From: Parasponia andersonii
Taxonomy: Eukaryota; Streptophyta; Magnoliopsida; Rosales; Cannabaceae
DNA length: 64,000 bases
NCBI GenBank assembly: GCA_002914805.1
Contig: JXTB01000005.1
Location: forward strand, 608,537 to 672,536
Reading direction: 5' to 3'
Every line of letters starts with the position of its first letter. Positions within the stretch are counted from its first letter, which is position 1. Of the stretch, positions 33,489-46,100 are shown piece by piece. The notes under the pieces were generated by a model. That model was not told the DNA's origin. It saw only the letters and a program-made list of their open reading frames with translations, and did no database searches. The position numbers were made by a program, and so were the translations under genes.

Positions 33489-36265
33489 ATATGTCACTGT
33501 TATGATATATAATTGTTCCTGACCCTACTGAAACTATAGCAGTTTCCCAACCATACATCTTGTATTATGAATTCTTGGCTCGTACGTTAGATAAGAGACA
33601 ATTAGGGATAATCATGAAAAAGTACAATCCAAATTGTTCCACATGTTATGCCAAATTAATGTCCTGTTTAATTTATGTATGGCAGACAGAGTGTGTGGGA
33701 AAGAGAGATTATGCTTTCAAAATTTGGGAACTCGCTATACATTAATGGTATGTTTCATAACATCAATTTTGATTGGATTCCGTTAAATGCATGAAAGAAT
33801 GTACGTATACGTACATAATGAATAGCTCCCACAACTTTAATCACAATCTTTCGTTTTCTATTTTTAGATTAATTAACAATGTAATACTAAAGCATGATAA
33901 AATTGCATCGAAATGTTTTCTCGTAATATCTGTTGTAAATGCAAGTAAATTTCTTTTCCAGACCATGTTTTTTTTTCATTTTGCGTACATACCTTTTGAA
34001 GTTTATAATGAAATATCTAAACTGGTCAAGGACTATAATAATGAACAAAACTAAAATAAGTTTATAATAAATTATTGAATTTGTGAGTAGTTTCACAATT
34101 TCACAAACGAGGACATGACTATAATGGTTAATTCAGTGTATAATACATTATTTTCATTCTTAAGAATAAATATGGCTGATAAATTTGAGTCAACTGAAAA
34201 TCCATCATTGTATAGGGGGTCTGATTACAGTTTTAGGTATAGGAAGTTGTGCAGTTCTAGGTACCCTCCAAAACACACTTTCCTGTCTCTTGAACTGGTC
34301 AAATTTACAATCCCCTTACGCTTCTGGCCCGTTTTGTACCATTGTGCTAATTGAGGCTCTTAAGTCAAATGTTCAAGTCAACCAAACCAAACAAGGCAAA
34401 AAAGATAGAAAACCCACCGTAAAAGCCAAACAAGACAAGTTAAACAAAGAAAGGAACTCAGAGCCAAAAAAAAAAACAAAGAAAGGAACAAAGGAATATC
34501 TATCTCAATCCCTAGTGAAATCTCCACCGTTCACTTTGCCCCTTAGAGGTAGACTCAAGAGTGTACGAACTTTGAGGAAAAATCAGCGGTTTAGATTACG
34601 GGGATGGAGCACGTCAAATGGGACAAAGAGATAATGATGAGGTTCCGTATATGGAATTTAATTCAATCAGATCAAAATGAAAAATAAGAAATCTAAAAAT
34701 ATCAAATCAATAGAATAGAAGGTTAGGGCGTCATGAAGGCGCAAAGCAAGACCGTAATTAGATTCGTAGAGCCGGTGCCGACTATTGAAATTCTCTGTAC
34801 ACACCTATGAGCTTTATTCATTATTCACATTCCTTATTGAAGTTATGTCAAACCTAATTACTTGCAATTTTCTGTTCTCAGTCCTTTTTTTTTTAAAAAA
34901 AAAAAAAAAAAAACCTTTTGTTTTTCCCCCTTTACTTTGGACAGACAACATGGTCACAGATCGTATCTTGGGTTGTGCAAAAAAACCAATAATCAGACTA
35001 TTGAGCACTGGAAAACGACCAAACTGATAAAAAAATGCAATCCAAAATACACTAGCGTTAAAACCAGTCCAACCATTCAAATTTAGTAATGGTGGGTTTC
35101 TCTTCTATCTTACTTAAATTTACATAATTCAACAAATTTTACATGTATAGTCTTTTATTTAATATATATTTTTACTTTAAATACATATTTCATATTTATA
35201 AAGTAATAATAAAATAACTCTGAAAACTAATAAATCTTAGAAATGAATGTATATATATAAAATTGAAATAACTTTCACATAGATTTATGTTTATCCTTTC
35301 GTAAACTTAAAATACGAAGAAAAAAATTAAATATAATAATCGGGTTAACGCAACAAAATTGTTGTGCTGGTTGCGAAGGATGTACCTTCATTTTGGAAAG
35401 CTTACGGGTTGCATTTTTATTTTTTATTACCTAAATTTCATTTGGTCAGATTGGATAACCTACACTAAACCTACTAATGATCATCCCCAATTTCATTTTT
35501 CTTTTCCTTTAAAACCTGAATAAAATTCTAAAGTTTCGGGTTAATGTCTTTTTTTTTCTTTCCTCCCATATTATAAATTTATAACCTTTGATTTCATTCT
35601 GGTTCCTGATATAAATGTCTCAAATTTACTATTGAATTATGTTTAGTCTCAGTTTTAGTTTCTGAACTATCAAATATGGTAATTGTAACGTATGAACAAT
35701 TGTTCAAAATGAAACATAAACATTTAGGAGTCAAATATTATAATTTTGAAATTCATGAGCCAAAGTAGGATTCAGGCTAAATTATGTTCTAGGTAGAAAC
35801 ACGAGTTTAACCCTATATTTTTTTATCCATTGTACTTTATTAAATAAATTGCTCCTATGTGTTAATGTGTGATTTTACATACCTAAAGATATTAGCTTAA
35901 GAAGGATATATACTAATCTCAAGATGTGCTGCTTTCAAATGACCAATTGATACTCTTATAGTGCATACTTATTTTATGTTTATCCTGATAAGAATATTTT
36001 CTACTAAGAAATGTTCAAATCTGTAGACGCATAATAATTCGCTGAAATTTATTGCTGTGTTTTGGTAACATCACCGTCAGAGCACTTTCGATAATATTTT
36101 ATAAATAGTTCTACTAATTTTGCTCAATGGAAAACTATTAGAGGGTTTTTCTTAGGGAAAAACAAAAGGCTCGATACACAGGCCCCTAAATGAAAAGGAA
36201 ATCTATAGCTTTAAGGGGATAAACTTACATGAATAACTCGATAATGCCGATTATTTATGGGATTT
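33489..36265. other. intergenic, AT-rich
   Basis: About 2.8 kb without a recognised gene. It holds an open stretch at 34185-34634 (listed separately) and a T8-A18 palindromic homopolymer at about 34888-34913. Confidence 0.5.
34185..34634 (+). CDS. unrecognised 149-codon ORF, Lys-rich C-terminal half
   Basis: The first 60 residues are mixed hydrophobic (LITVLGIGSCAVLGTL). Residues about 65-105 are very Lys-rich (QGKKDRKPTVKAKQDK, EPKKKTKKGTKEY). The start codon is a guess, no family is recognised, and another frame over the first part is also open for 79 codons. The DNA here is less AT-biased than its flanks, which may mean a decayed exon or an organelle-derived insertion, but I could not match it to a plastid or mitochondrial gene from memory. 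Confidence 0.15.
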   Translation: MSQLKIHHCIGGLITVLGIGSCAVLGTLQNTLSCLLNWSNLQSPYASGPFCTIVLIEALKSNVQVNQTKQGKKDRKPTVKAKQDKLNKERNSEPKKKTKKGTKEYLSQSLVKSPPFTLPLRGRLKSVRTLRKNQRFRLRGWSTSNGTKR

Positions 36266-36840
36266 TGTTCGACAGTGCGATGAACAATTGCAATTCATTA
36301 ACTAGTCGTAATAAGAATAGTAAAAAAATCAGCCGCAATAGGAAGCCGCAATAGGAACGGTAAAAAGAGCAATCATAATAACAATAGTAAAAATGACAGT
36401 CACAAGAATAATAGTGAAAAGAGTAGCTATAATAACAATAGTAAAATATGGTGCGAACACCACTTTTCAAGTTTTATAAATACGGAGGACTTAATCACTT
36501 ATTTTGTATTTAATTCTAAATCCTTTTCTTTTCTTAGAGAGAATTTAAGCCTAAGAATTTCTCTTAATATTCCACTTGTTTCCTCCTAAATTGTTTAGAG
36601 AGAGCGTTTTCTTTTATTTCAAGAGAGATATGTTCTGTTCTTCTCTCTTTGTAGTTAGAAAAAAGTGAGTTGTAATCTCTTTTTCATAGTGAAATTCTTT
36701 ACGGCCTTGTCCATGAATGTAGCTTAAATTGGATGAATTACGTTAAATCTTTTGTGTGCCTTATCTTTTTCGTTTTATCTAATATTTATCAATTCGTACT
36801 TAAACTGTGTTGTCGCTTCTACAAAGTCGATCTCCTAATA
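36266..36840 (+). repeat. 5' LTR of Tork-like Copia element
   Basis: 575 bp, TGTTCGACAG...TCCTAATA. It contains 27-bp-type tandem repeats in U3 (36305-36448) and a TATAAATAC box at about 36475. Confidence 0.85.
36305..36448 (+). repeat. U3 tandem repeats, 5' LTR copy
   Basis: Imperfect units of the type GCAATAGTAAAAAGAGCA(N)CC-ATAAT recur about every 27 bp. They are more degenerate than in the 3' LTR (42595-42754). Confidence 0.75.
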
Positions 36841-36920
36841 GTGGTACTAGAGCTATTGGTTGGAGTACTATTCATATATATGGTACTATTCATATATATG
36901 ATACTATTCACATACACTGA
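36841..36920 (+). other. primer site and ATTCATATATATG leader repeats
   Basis: GTGGTACTAGAGC follows the LTR in place of the usual TGGTATCAGAGC. Then TACTATTCATATATATG recurs three times in tandem (about 36864-36912). The Copia relic at 59.8 kb carries the same kind of motif after its primer site. Confidence 0.65.
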
Positions 36921-36957
36921 AATAGTGGTAACTAAAAAAATTTTGGTGAATAAAAAT

Positions 36958-37790
36958 GGTGGCAAAATTCAATATTGAAAAGTTCAATGTGAGTAATTCC
37001 TTTATGTGGAAAATGAAGATAAAGGTAATCTTATGAAAAGATAATTGCCTAGCAACAACTGAGAAAAGACCTGCTGAGATTACTAATGATAAAATATAAA
37101 ACAAGATGGATGATAATGTTGTTGCTAACTTACATCTAGGGCAAGCAGATGGAGTCTTGTCGAGTATTAAAGAGAAAAAATTAACTAAGGAGATATGGGA
37201 TACACTAACAAAGTTGTATCAGGCCAAGTTCTTTTGAAGAGAAGGTTTTATACCCTTCATATGGTGGAATCAAGAATGGTGACCAACCATACCAACACCC
37301 CTAATACTCTATTTTCATAGCTCATAGCAATGGAGTATAAAATAGAGGATAATGAACGTGCAAAATTCTTACTTCAGAGTCTATTTAATTCGTATGATCA
37401 ACTCATCATAAATATGACCAACAATACTACAATTCTAGTTTTCAATGATCTTATAACTGCTGTTCTCAAAGAAAAAAAATAGGCATAAGAACAAGGAAGA
37501 TAGATTGGCAAGTTCACAATAAGTAGAGGATTTGACAATAAGAAGGAGATCAACAAAATGTGTCAAAGTCATGGTAGATTAAAATCAAGAAGTAAGAAAA
37601 ATGTCAAGTATTATCATTGTGGCAAAAATGGACACGTCGAAAAGGAGTGTTGGCAACTTAATAAGAATGAGGATTCTAGAGGAAAGGACTCCAAGTCATC
37701 AAGTGTTCAGGGAAATATTGCAAGTACTTTAGATGATGGAGAAATCTTGTATAATGAAGCAGCAACAGTTTCTAAAGACATAAAGTAGCT
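36958..37790 (+). pseudogene. Tork-like gag with zinc knuckle
   Basis: Gag begins MVAKFNIEKFNVSNSF (36958). It includes 'MDDNVVANLHLGQADGVLSS' and 'KEIWDTLTKLYQ', typical of the Copia gag (UBN2) domain. A zinc-knuckle segment (YYHCGKNGHVEKECWQ, about 37612-37660) would bind the element's RNA. The region is broken. Confidence 0.85.
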
Positions 37791-37794
37791 CACT

Positions 37795-39060
37795 AATATT
37801 TGGTTAGTAGATTCGGGAGCAACATGGCATATCAGTTGTCATAAAAAATGGTTCCACACATATGAACCTGTCTTTGAGGATCTATATTCATGGTAATGAT
37901 CATGTCTTAGAAATCGTTGGGATTAGCACTGTCATGATGAAGGTGTGCGATGACATTATTTGTACTATTCAAGAGGTACGACATGTGAAGAGCCTGAAGA
38001 CAAATCTATTGTCTTTGGAATAATTAGATAACCTTGGTTACAAAATTCGTGTCGAGAATCGGAGCATGAAGATCATAAAGGGTGCACTTATAGTAATGAA
38101 GGCGAAGAAGATCGCAGTAAATCTGTACATATTTAAAGGAGATACACTAATAAAAGCAGAGGCATCAGTTGCTCTAACAAATTTTGGAGAAGAATCAATG
38201 ATGATGTAGCATCGTAAGCTCCGCTATATATCGAAATGAGGCTTTAAAATTCTCTCTGAACAGAGGTTGTTTCTTGGTCTCACAAAGGTATCTTTACCTT
38301 TTTATGAGCATTGTATCACAAGTAAGTAGCATAGATTAAAGTTCAGCATATCTAGTTCTAGAAGTAAAAAAGTTCTAGACTTGGTCACTCTGATGTTTGG
38401 CAAGCACCGGTGATATCCTTAGGAGGAGCAAGAAACTTTGTATCTTTTATTGATGATTACTCCAGAAGATATTGGGTGTACCCTATCAAGAGGAAGGCGG
38501 ATGTATTTTCAGACTTCAATATATTCAAAGCGTAGATAGAGCTTGAATCTAGAGAGAAGATTAAGTGTTTGAGGACGGATAATATAGGAGAGTATACAAG
38601 CGATGAATTTGATAACTTTTATCAACAAGAAAGTATCAAAAGGCAGTTCACAATGGCGTAAATTCCTCAATAAAATAGAGTGGCAGAGTGGATGAAGACA
38701 ACCTTGTTGGAAAAGACAAGAACAATGTTGAGAGTTGCAGGTCTACCCAAGACATTCTGGGTAAAAGCAGTCAAAACTATCTATTATGTGATCAATCGAT
38801 CTCCATCAACAACGATTAATCTGAAGACATCAATGGAGATGCGAACTAGTAAGCTAGTTGATTATTTTTGCTTACATATATTTGGAAGTCCTGTGTACGT
38901 GATGTACAATGCTAAAGAAATCAAAAAACTAGATTCAAAGTTTAAAAAAAGTGTGTATTCTTTGGATATGCTGGTGGATTCAAGGAGTATCGCTTATAGG
39001 ATCCCACTTCTCATAAAGTTGTCATCAGCAGAGATGTGATATTTACAGAGAATAAACTGC
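37795..39060 (+). pseudogene. Tork-like protease and integrase
   Basis: The protease motif WLVDSGATWHIS lies at about 37802-37837. The integrase core follows with 'SFIDDYSRRYWVYPIKRKAD' (about 38440-38500), 'KCLRTDN' and 'GLPKTFWVKAVKTIYYVINR' (about 38740-38800), then the 'HIFGSPVYVMYNAKE' segment characteristic of Tork/TNT1-type integrases. The region is broken. Confidence 0.88.
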
Positions 39061-39299
39061 CAGAGTAGGGAGATGATAGCAGATCAAAAACTACTATAGT
39101 TCAGGTAGAAAAGAATGCTGAGGATTCATATTCTTCTGAAGCAACCCTAGAGCATGAAGTAAAAGAACCAGTTGAGGAAGAGGCTTTTGAAATCCATCAT
39201 TCAACTCGTGAGAGAAAATTGTTGGCATGACACTCAGATGATGTCACTGAGAGCAATATTGTATACTGTCTTCTAACAGAGGACAGAGAGCTAACAACT

Positions 39300-42200
39300 T
39301 TTCATGAGGCTACCAAAAGTCTAGATGTAACCTTATAGATGACAGTATTACAAGAAGAGATTGAAGCCCTTCACAAGAACAAGACATGGGATCTTGTTTC
39401 GCTACCACAAGGAAGTAAGGCCATTAGAAACAAATGGGTCTACAAGATCAAGCATGATAGTAATGATTAAGTAGAGCGGTATCATGCGAGATTGGTAGTA
39501 AAGGAATATACTCAAAAAGAAGGTATTGACTTCAACGAGATATTTTCACCTATGGTTCGACTAACAACAGTAAGAGTGATTCTAATGATATGTGCTATGT
39601 TTGACCTATATCTAGTGCAGCTAGATGTGAAATTAAGAACTTGAAGAAGAGATTTATATGCTCTAACCAGAAGGTTTTGCTAAAATAAGTAAGAAGAACA
39701 TGGTTTGCAGGTTAAACAAACCTTTATACGGTCTCAAATAGGCGCCGAGATATTAGTATAACAGATTTGATTCCTTCATTATATGCCTTAAGTACAACAG
39801 ATTCAGTTCAGGCTACTGCATGTACTTTAAGAGGTTTGATAAAGATAATAATTTCATTATCTTATTATTGTACATAGAGACATATTGATAGCAAGCCCTA
39901 ACAAAGGCAGAGTCCAATAATTGAAGGCATAATTGGTTAAAGAATTTGATATGAAAGATTTGGGACTAGTAAACAAGATTCTTGTTAGAATAATATCCTA
40001 TAAAGCAGTTTATTATTTAAACATTATAAACAATATTTATTAGATTATTTAGTATCTATTTTGTTATTAATAAATTTCATGTTATGAATTTCTATTTCAT
40101 TTATGTCTCATTGATATACATGTGATGTGTATGTTCATCTTATGCAAACATCTAAAAGATTCCAAGACATGGAATGAGTAATAAAGAATTATTCGTATGA
40201 TGAGTTCATATGTGGGAGTCATTATATTCTTTATTTCATTATGTTTAAATTAAATTGTTTGTATTCTGCATATTGAAGATAGAATATTTTACTATGCTAT
40301 AGAATGTAGTATTGTCTATTTAATTAATGAAGTCTCTAATTATCGAAGTGAGTCTTTGGATAGAAATACTAGTGTGTTATAAGAAAGTTATAACAGCATC
40401 GAACAAGACCTAGTGAATTAGAATTTGAGGTTAAGTGCCGTAACTCAAATTTCTAATTTTACTAATCTAGCACTATTATAGAAGAACTTAATCATAGTGA
40501 TTAACAAACTTATTTTCATGTGTTTTGTCTTTTTGAGTTACTAAAGGACTAGTTCCGATTTATGGTTTAAACTCCAGTATCTTGGAAGATAAGGTATATG
40601 AAATGTGTAGAACGTTTTTCATGATGGACATCATGCATATGATGTCACTTTGAGTTTTTTCAAGTACTTGGATAATATAAATCAGGGCCTCGATATTCAC
40701 TATGTAAATTTAACTGTGTTCGTATAAGCAGATACAAACACCATCCATTAGATGAAAAATGGCAACTCAAAGGTAAATATGTACTAGAGGGATAATACAG
40801 TAATTTCACCATACTAGTACGATATTGCATTGGGGGTATGTCTACAGGTATAGTATATGCTAAATAAATCAAGCTAATTAATTGTTAATAAGCTTCACAG
40901 AAAATAAATGATATTTATTCCAAGAGTTCAATATTGGGCCTATAGTGGTGTGCCCCAATATTAATGGACAATGCTCAATCATAATTAAGAGTTAATTATG
41001 ATAGTGGGTATATGGTTCATTGGAGCTTGGGCTTTATGGATCCATTTGGTCCCCAGTCTAGCTCAAATTAAAGCTCAATATCATTTGATAATCAGTTGAG
41101 CCCAACAAGCCCAATAAGTACATTAGGGTTTACTAATCTCTCTGTATTTAAGAGAAAAATTCTCTAGCAATAAGACACAAGTGTTACACATGAAACACCC
41201 CTTGAGCAGAGAGTGCCACACGAAAACAGAGAGAGAGAGAGAGAGCAAAGAAAATCGGCCACCACTAGAGATTCACTGTCCTTAGTATTTCAATCATCCC
41301 GGAGAATTCGGTTCTAGAATATTGTCTTCTTATTTATCTGCGGATCTCTTTATTGGGAATCAAGAAGGTGAACACCCATCGGATCAATCAAATGTCTTTC
41401 GAGAATAGACGGGAAGACGAAAAGTTTGTGGAGCGAATCCGGATATTGTTGTTATCTAGATCAAGAGTTAATTCATGTTAGATCACGATCTGAAATATTT
41501 TGTAAAAAGAAAAATTTTATACGATCAATTCCGCTGCGTTTCTTAATTTTACAAAAGTATGATGTTCTTAAAAATAATTTTATGAAAATATTTTCCGGAA
41601 ATTTATTCCAAAAAACACTAGCAATTCTAGGGATGCAAAATCACCGAGATAGAAGTAATAGGAAGATTTGGCTTTCTTAGAAGAATTATTTGAGGAAAAT
41701 CTTGCGACGCTTCAATATGCTAGATTGTAAGCCGATTTCTACCCCACTTCCTGTTAACTTCAAGTTATCTTCCGAGATGTATACTAGTAATGAAGCAAAG
41801 AGAATGGAGATTTTTCGAGTACCATATGCATTAGTGATGATAAGCCTAATGTTTGCTATGTTATGCATAAGACTAAACATTACAAAAATAGTGAGAGTGA
41901 TTAGTTGATATATGGCAAATTCTGGTAGAGAGCATTGGAATATTGTGAAGAGGAGTTTGAGATACATCAAAGAATCTTTAGATGATACATTATGTTATGG
42001 AGGATCAGAATTTTCTGTCAAAGGATATGTTGATTCAGATTTTACAAGTGATCTTGACAAACAAAAATTTACTACAGATTATGTATTTACTCTTGTAGAA
42101 GGAGCTGTAAACTGAGTTTCGAAACTACAAACTGTTGTGGTTTTATCTACAACAGAAGTAGAATATATGGCAGCTACACAAGCTTGCAAAGAGGCTATTT

Positions 42201-42445
42201 GGATTCAAAGGTTATTGGAGGAGCTCAAGCACAAACAAGATTCCTCTATTTTGTGACAGTCAGAGTGCCTTGCATATTGCAAGAAATCTAATCTTTCATT
42301 CTAGTACAAAGCACATAGGTGTTCAATATCACTTTGTTTGAGAAGTAGTAGAAGATGGAAATATGGACATGAAGAAGATTCATACTAAGGAGAACCTAGC
42401 AGATGCTTTAACTAAACCAATCAATACTGACAAGTTCCAATAATA
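39300..42445 (+). pseudogene. Tork-like RT and RNase H, interrupted by a solo LTR
   Basis: RT on the left of the insertion: 'NKTWDLVSLPQGSKAIRNKW' (about 39382-39440), 'KEYTQKEGIDFNEIFSP' and 'FDMKDLG' (about 39945). On the right: 'LGMQNHRDRSNRKIWLS' (41624-41680) and 'LRRFNMLDCKPISTPLP' (about 41705-41755). RNase H follows at 41910-42445, ending with 'ENLADALTKPIN'. The solo LTR at 39983-41623 lies exactly between the two RT halves. The coding sequence is otherwise broken in several places. Confidence 0.9.
39983..41623 (+). mobile_element. solo LTR (1.64 kb) nested in Copia RT, TSD ATTCT
   Basis: Starts TGTTAGAATAATATCC and ends ...AACACTAGCA. The five bases on each side (39978-39982 and 41624-41628) are both ATTCT. 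The interior has a promoter-like 'CTGTATTTAAGAGAAA' (about 41144), an (AG)n leader (41231-41245) and a 'TTCCGCTGCG' block near the end. It is the same family as 59901-61555 on the opposite strand. No internal region is left. Confidence 0.93.
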
Positions 42446-42561
42446 CAAATCCTCATATAGCCTAGCATATACGTAAGTAGCATGAAAAATTGACAAACAA
42501 AAAAAAGAGAGATTTTTCAAGTATGAACACATGACTAAGATTAAGTTTTCAAGTGGGAGAA

Positions 42562-43148
42562 TGTTAAACAAATCAATAATTGCAACTCACCAACCAGCCG
42601 TAATATAAACAGTAAAAAGGACAGCCATAATAGAAATAGTGAAAAGGGTAACCGCAATAGCAATAGTAAAAAATATAGCTAGAATAGCAATAATAAAAAG
42701 GGCAACCGCATTAGCAATAGTGAAAAGAGCAGCTGTAATAGCAATAGTAAAAGGTGGTGTTCACACCACCTTTCGAGTTCTATAAATACAGAGGGTTTCA
42801 TCACTTATTTTGTGTCCCATTCTAAATTCTCTTCTTTTCTTAGAGAGAATTCAAGCTTAAGAATTCCTCTTAGCATCCCACTTGTTTTCTCCTAAATTGT
42901 TTAGAGAAAGCGTTTTCTCCTATTTCAAAAGAGAGAGGTTCTGTTATTCACTCCTTATAGTTAGAGAGAAATAAATTGTAATCTTCTTTTTCTAGTAAAA
43001 TTTTTCACAACCTTATCTGTAAACGTAGCATAAATTAGATGAATCATATTAAATCTTTTGTGTGCTTTATCCTTTTCATTTTACCCAAATTTTTTCAACT
43101 CGTATTTTAAATGTGTGCTGTCACTTCCACAAAACTGATGTCCTAACG
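42562..43148 (+). repeat. 3' LTR of Tork-like Copia element
   Basis: 587 bp, TGTTAAACAAATC...TGTCCTAACG, homologous to 36266-36840. It carries the better preserved U3 repeats, a 24-bp palindrome just upstream of the TATA box, and a TATAAATAC at 42781. Confidence 0.88.
42595..42773 (+). repeat. 27-bp U3 tandem repeats plus TATA-proximal palindrome
   Basis: About five units of roughly 27 bp with the core GCAATAGTAAAAAGGGCAACC or variants lie at 42600-42748. A perfect palindrome follows with 11-bp arms AAAGGTGGTGT (42750-42760) and ACACCACCTTT (42763-42773) around TC, ending 7 bp before the TATAAATA box. This layout looks like an LTR enhancer. Confidence 0.85.
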
Positions 43149-46100
43149 TACAAAAGATCTAACTTTTTTACAATCTATCCCATATATATAAGTTTTCATA
43201 GCTTAATTAATGAATTAAAATTTACCACTAATAAGTTTATATAATAGTATTCAAGAATTAAATACTTACAAATCTTGGTATTAAAAAATGTGATAATAAG
43301 TAGGATCGTAAGTGTTGTTCTTTTATTAGTACAAAATAAGAAAATTCAGTAGCGATAAAAACTATGTGTGAACCACTATATCTCATTAAATACATTCATA
43401 GTTTCTATAAAGTACTAGATATCCATGCTAATTAATATGGGATAGATTTTAATTTGTTTATTATTTATTTATAGGGATAAATCTAAAAAAGACCCTTCTA
43501 TTTTAGCTAAATGCTATTGTCAATCTTCAATTCTCGTAAAATCCAAAAATATCTGTTATGTTTTGCAAAACAGGAAAGAAAATATATTCAAACAATTTTT
43601 TTGGTCAAACTTAAACTGTAAAATGTTTAAAATATCCTCACATATATTTCTAAAATATATTACCAAATACTCCCATGTCTGATAATTTTTTTTAAAGAGC
43701 ACATTTTCTTATATTATAAAAAAATCTCGATAATTATTGTTTTGGCAATAATTTTTAAAATATATTATGTAATTAAAAAATTATAAAAATAAGTTGTTTA
43801 GATATCAATATCTCAGAGTATTATTATCATTTAAGAAAGATTTTAGTCAAAAATTTGACCAAAAAAGGAGAAGGATTTACTTTTTTCTATTTTATAAAAT
43901 AAGGGAGATATTTTTGAGTTTTACAAGAACAACAATTTAAATGTGGTATTTAGCTAAAATAAAAGGTATTTTTTGAGGATTATCCCTTACTTATATTAAG
44001 GGTGAATATTTTTGAATCTTAAAACGCAATATTGGAATTGAATGTAGACGTTACTAATTAATTTTTTTCTGAGATCAAAATTTTGATTACGTTAATTATC
44101 ACATTGGTACATAAACATTTTTTATTGACCCCGATGATGATTATCACCCAATTATATTACTATGGCCATACCTAATATTTTTTATTACCTCAAAATGTGC
44201 TTTATTTTATTCTATTAGTAAAATATTTTTCATTTCAAGAAGGAAAATAAATATATAAAACATTGTTCATCATAATAACACTAAAAGACATTACACACGA
44301 AACTGTCACACAATGACATAATTGTATTACAATCAATAATGAAAATGTCTACAATATTATCGGGCTTTTTCACGATGTTATTTATATTTTGAAGTATTGA
44401 TACGGATACGGTGGTTAAAGATTTGCTTCTCAGAATATCTACAAATATCTATGAATATCTAAGATATTTATAAATATATCTACGTAATATCAAAAATGAG
44501 AGAAATTTTTTTTTTTTGCAAAAATTTAATCTATAGCACAATTTCTTCTCTTTTGTTAACAAATAAAAAATTATTATATTATTTAATTTTAACTTATTAA
44601 AAAATTAACATCCAAATTGTGAGTTGACAATTTGATGAAATAAAGAAACAAACATTTGGCTTATTAACAATTATCGAAAAAATTATTTGAGATATATAGT
44701 ATTTTTGTAAATGCATTGCTAAGAATTTTTAGATCAAGATTAGAACTTCAGAACTTACCCAATATTTTCTAATCTCCTAATGTTTTTTTTCACCCAATTT
44801 CGAATTAGAAACACTTAAAAGTTTAATATCTTTGTCATTTAATCGGAATGTTACGACTTATATTATTTTATATATTCTTAATAAAGAGTATTTAGAATAT
44901 TATAAAATTATAACTAATATATAATAGTGTTAATTATTTTCTAATATAATTGTAATGTAGTTATTGTATATAAAATAATAAGTAAAAAAATTATCATATT
45001 CAAACAAATATGTGTTATTTTTATTATTATCCTGATTCAAATAAATTAATATTAGTTGTTTTAACATTTTATAAAATTTTATCAGAAAAATTAGAGTTAT
45101 TTTTAAAATATTTATTTTGTCCCAAAACATTCATCGACATCAACACTTACTCCGTCAACGTTATCCGTAAATCAAAACTTGGACAGCAACATTTTTATTC
45201 TTGATTGCAATACCACGATGTTCTCATAATCTCTTAAATCTCTTAAACAAAAGGAAAAAACAAAAAAAGTTCTCATAATTTGCCGTACGGTGTTGGCGTG
45301 TTGAAACTATTTATGTACAGCAACCAACCAACAGTGACAAATACAATCAATTTTTTTTCTATTAAAAAAAGAAAAGAAAAAAAGAAGTGAATTAATAATA
45401 ATAGTTTTGCAGTGAAGCCCCTTGAGTTGTAAATAATTAAAAAAGTAGCCCATGTTCCCTGTCTGGCTGTACACACGACAAAGCGCATTTAGTATTGCAG
45501 CTACTGGGCTAGTACTGCCCCCTATCGTCTGAAGAATATGCTATGCTTGCTTCTTGTCCTAAGGAATTATCATTCCCCCTGCACCCGGCTCTGCCTTGCC
45601 CTTCTTCCTACACGCGCATAGCCGCGTAGTACACTCACGCGCATTTAGGACTCGGTCCCATCTTGGCGTCCGACGGTCAATGTACGAAAACTGCAGTCTG
45701 TCAAAATGTTTAGAGCTTACTCTCGCTTCAGGCGCGTTTGACTTTGACGACGTCGGAATTATTATTTTTTCTTTATTTAGTCTTCTTTTTCTTTTTCTTT
45801 TTTTTTTCCCTTTTATTATTGGTGTTTGTTGTAAAATCCAAACTCATTTGGTTTGGGAACGTCGAGTTTCTGGCGAAAGGACGGGTATTTTTGATCTGAT
45901 GTGCTAGGGTGTAGGGACGTGCGTAGGCTTCTTGACCAGACTCACCAGAGGGCTACGCTACACCATAGTGCCGTACTACACAGAATACAGCTTTCAATGC
46001 TTAATACGCTCGGTGGCTTTGGATCTCAGTTATATGCTATGCCACCTCACCTGTACAAGTATTGTTAGGCCAACTGAAAATGCAAAATTGGTTATTTTTG

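Larger units (their letters stand above)
36266..43148 (+). mobile_element. Tork-like Copia element split by a solo LTR
   Basis: LTRs at 36266-36840 and 42562-43148, a degenerate iMet-type primer site, gag with a zinc-knuckle segment, protease, integrase, RT and RNase H in Copia order, and a polypurine tract AAGTGGGAGA before the 3' LTR. A 1641-bp solo LTR with perfect TSD sits in the RT region (39983-41623). Without it the element is about 5.2 kb, the usual Tork size. The LTRs differ by roughly 14 percent over 130 bases compared, so the insertion is old. The coding region is broken in many places. Confidence 0.92.

Noticed and set aside
34185-34634. Suspected plastid or mitochondrial DNA insertion
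   Set aside because: I could not match it to any organelle gene I know, so it is kept only as an unassigned open stretch.
45596-45907. 103-codon ORF in the GC-richer patch
   Set aside because: Half of it is a Phe/Leu run from a poly-pyrimidine tract, and there is no start context or family support.
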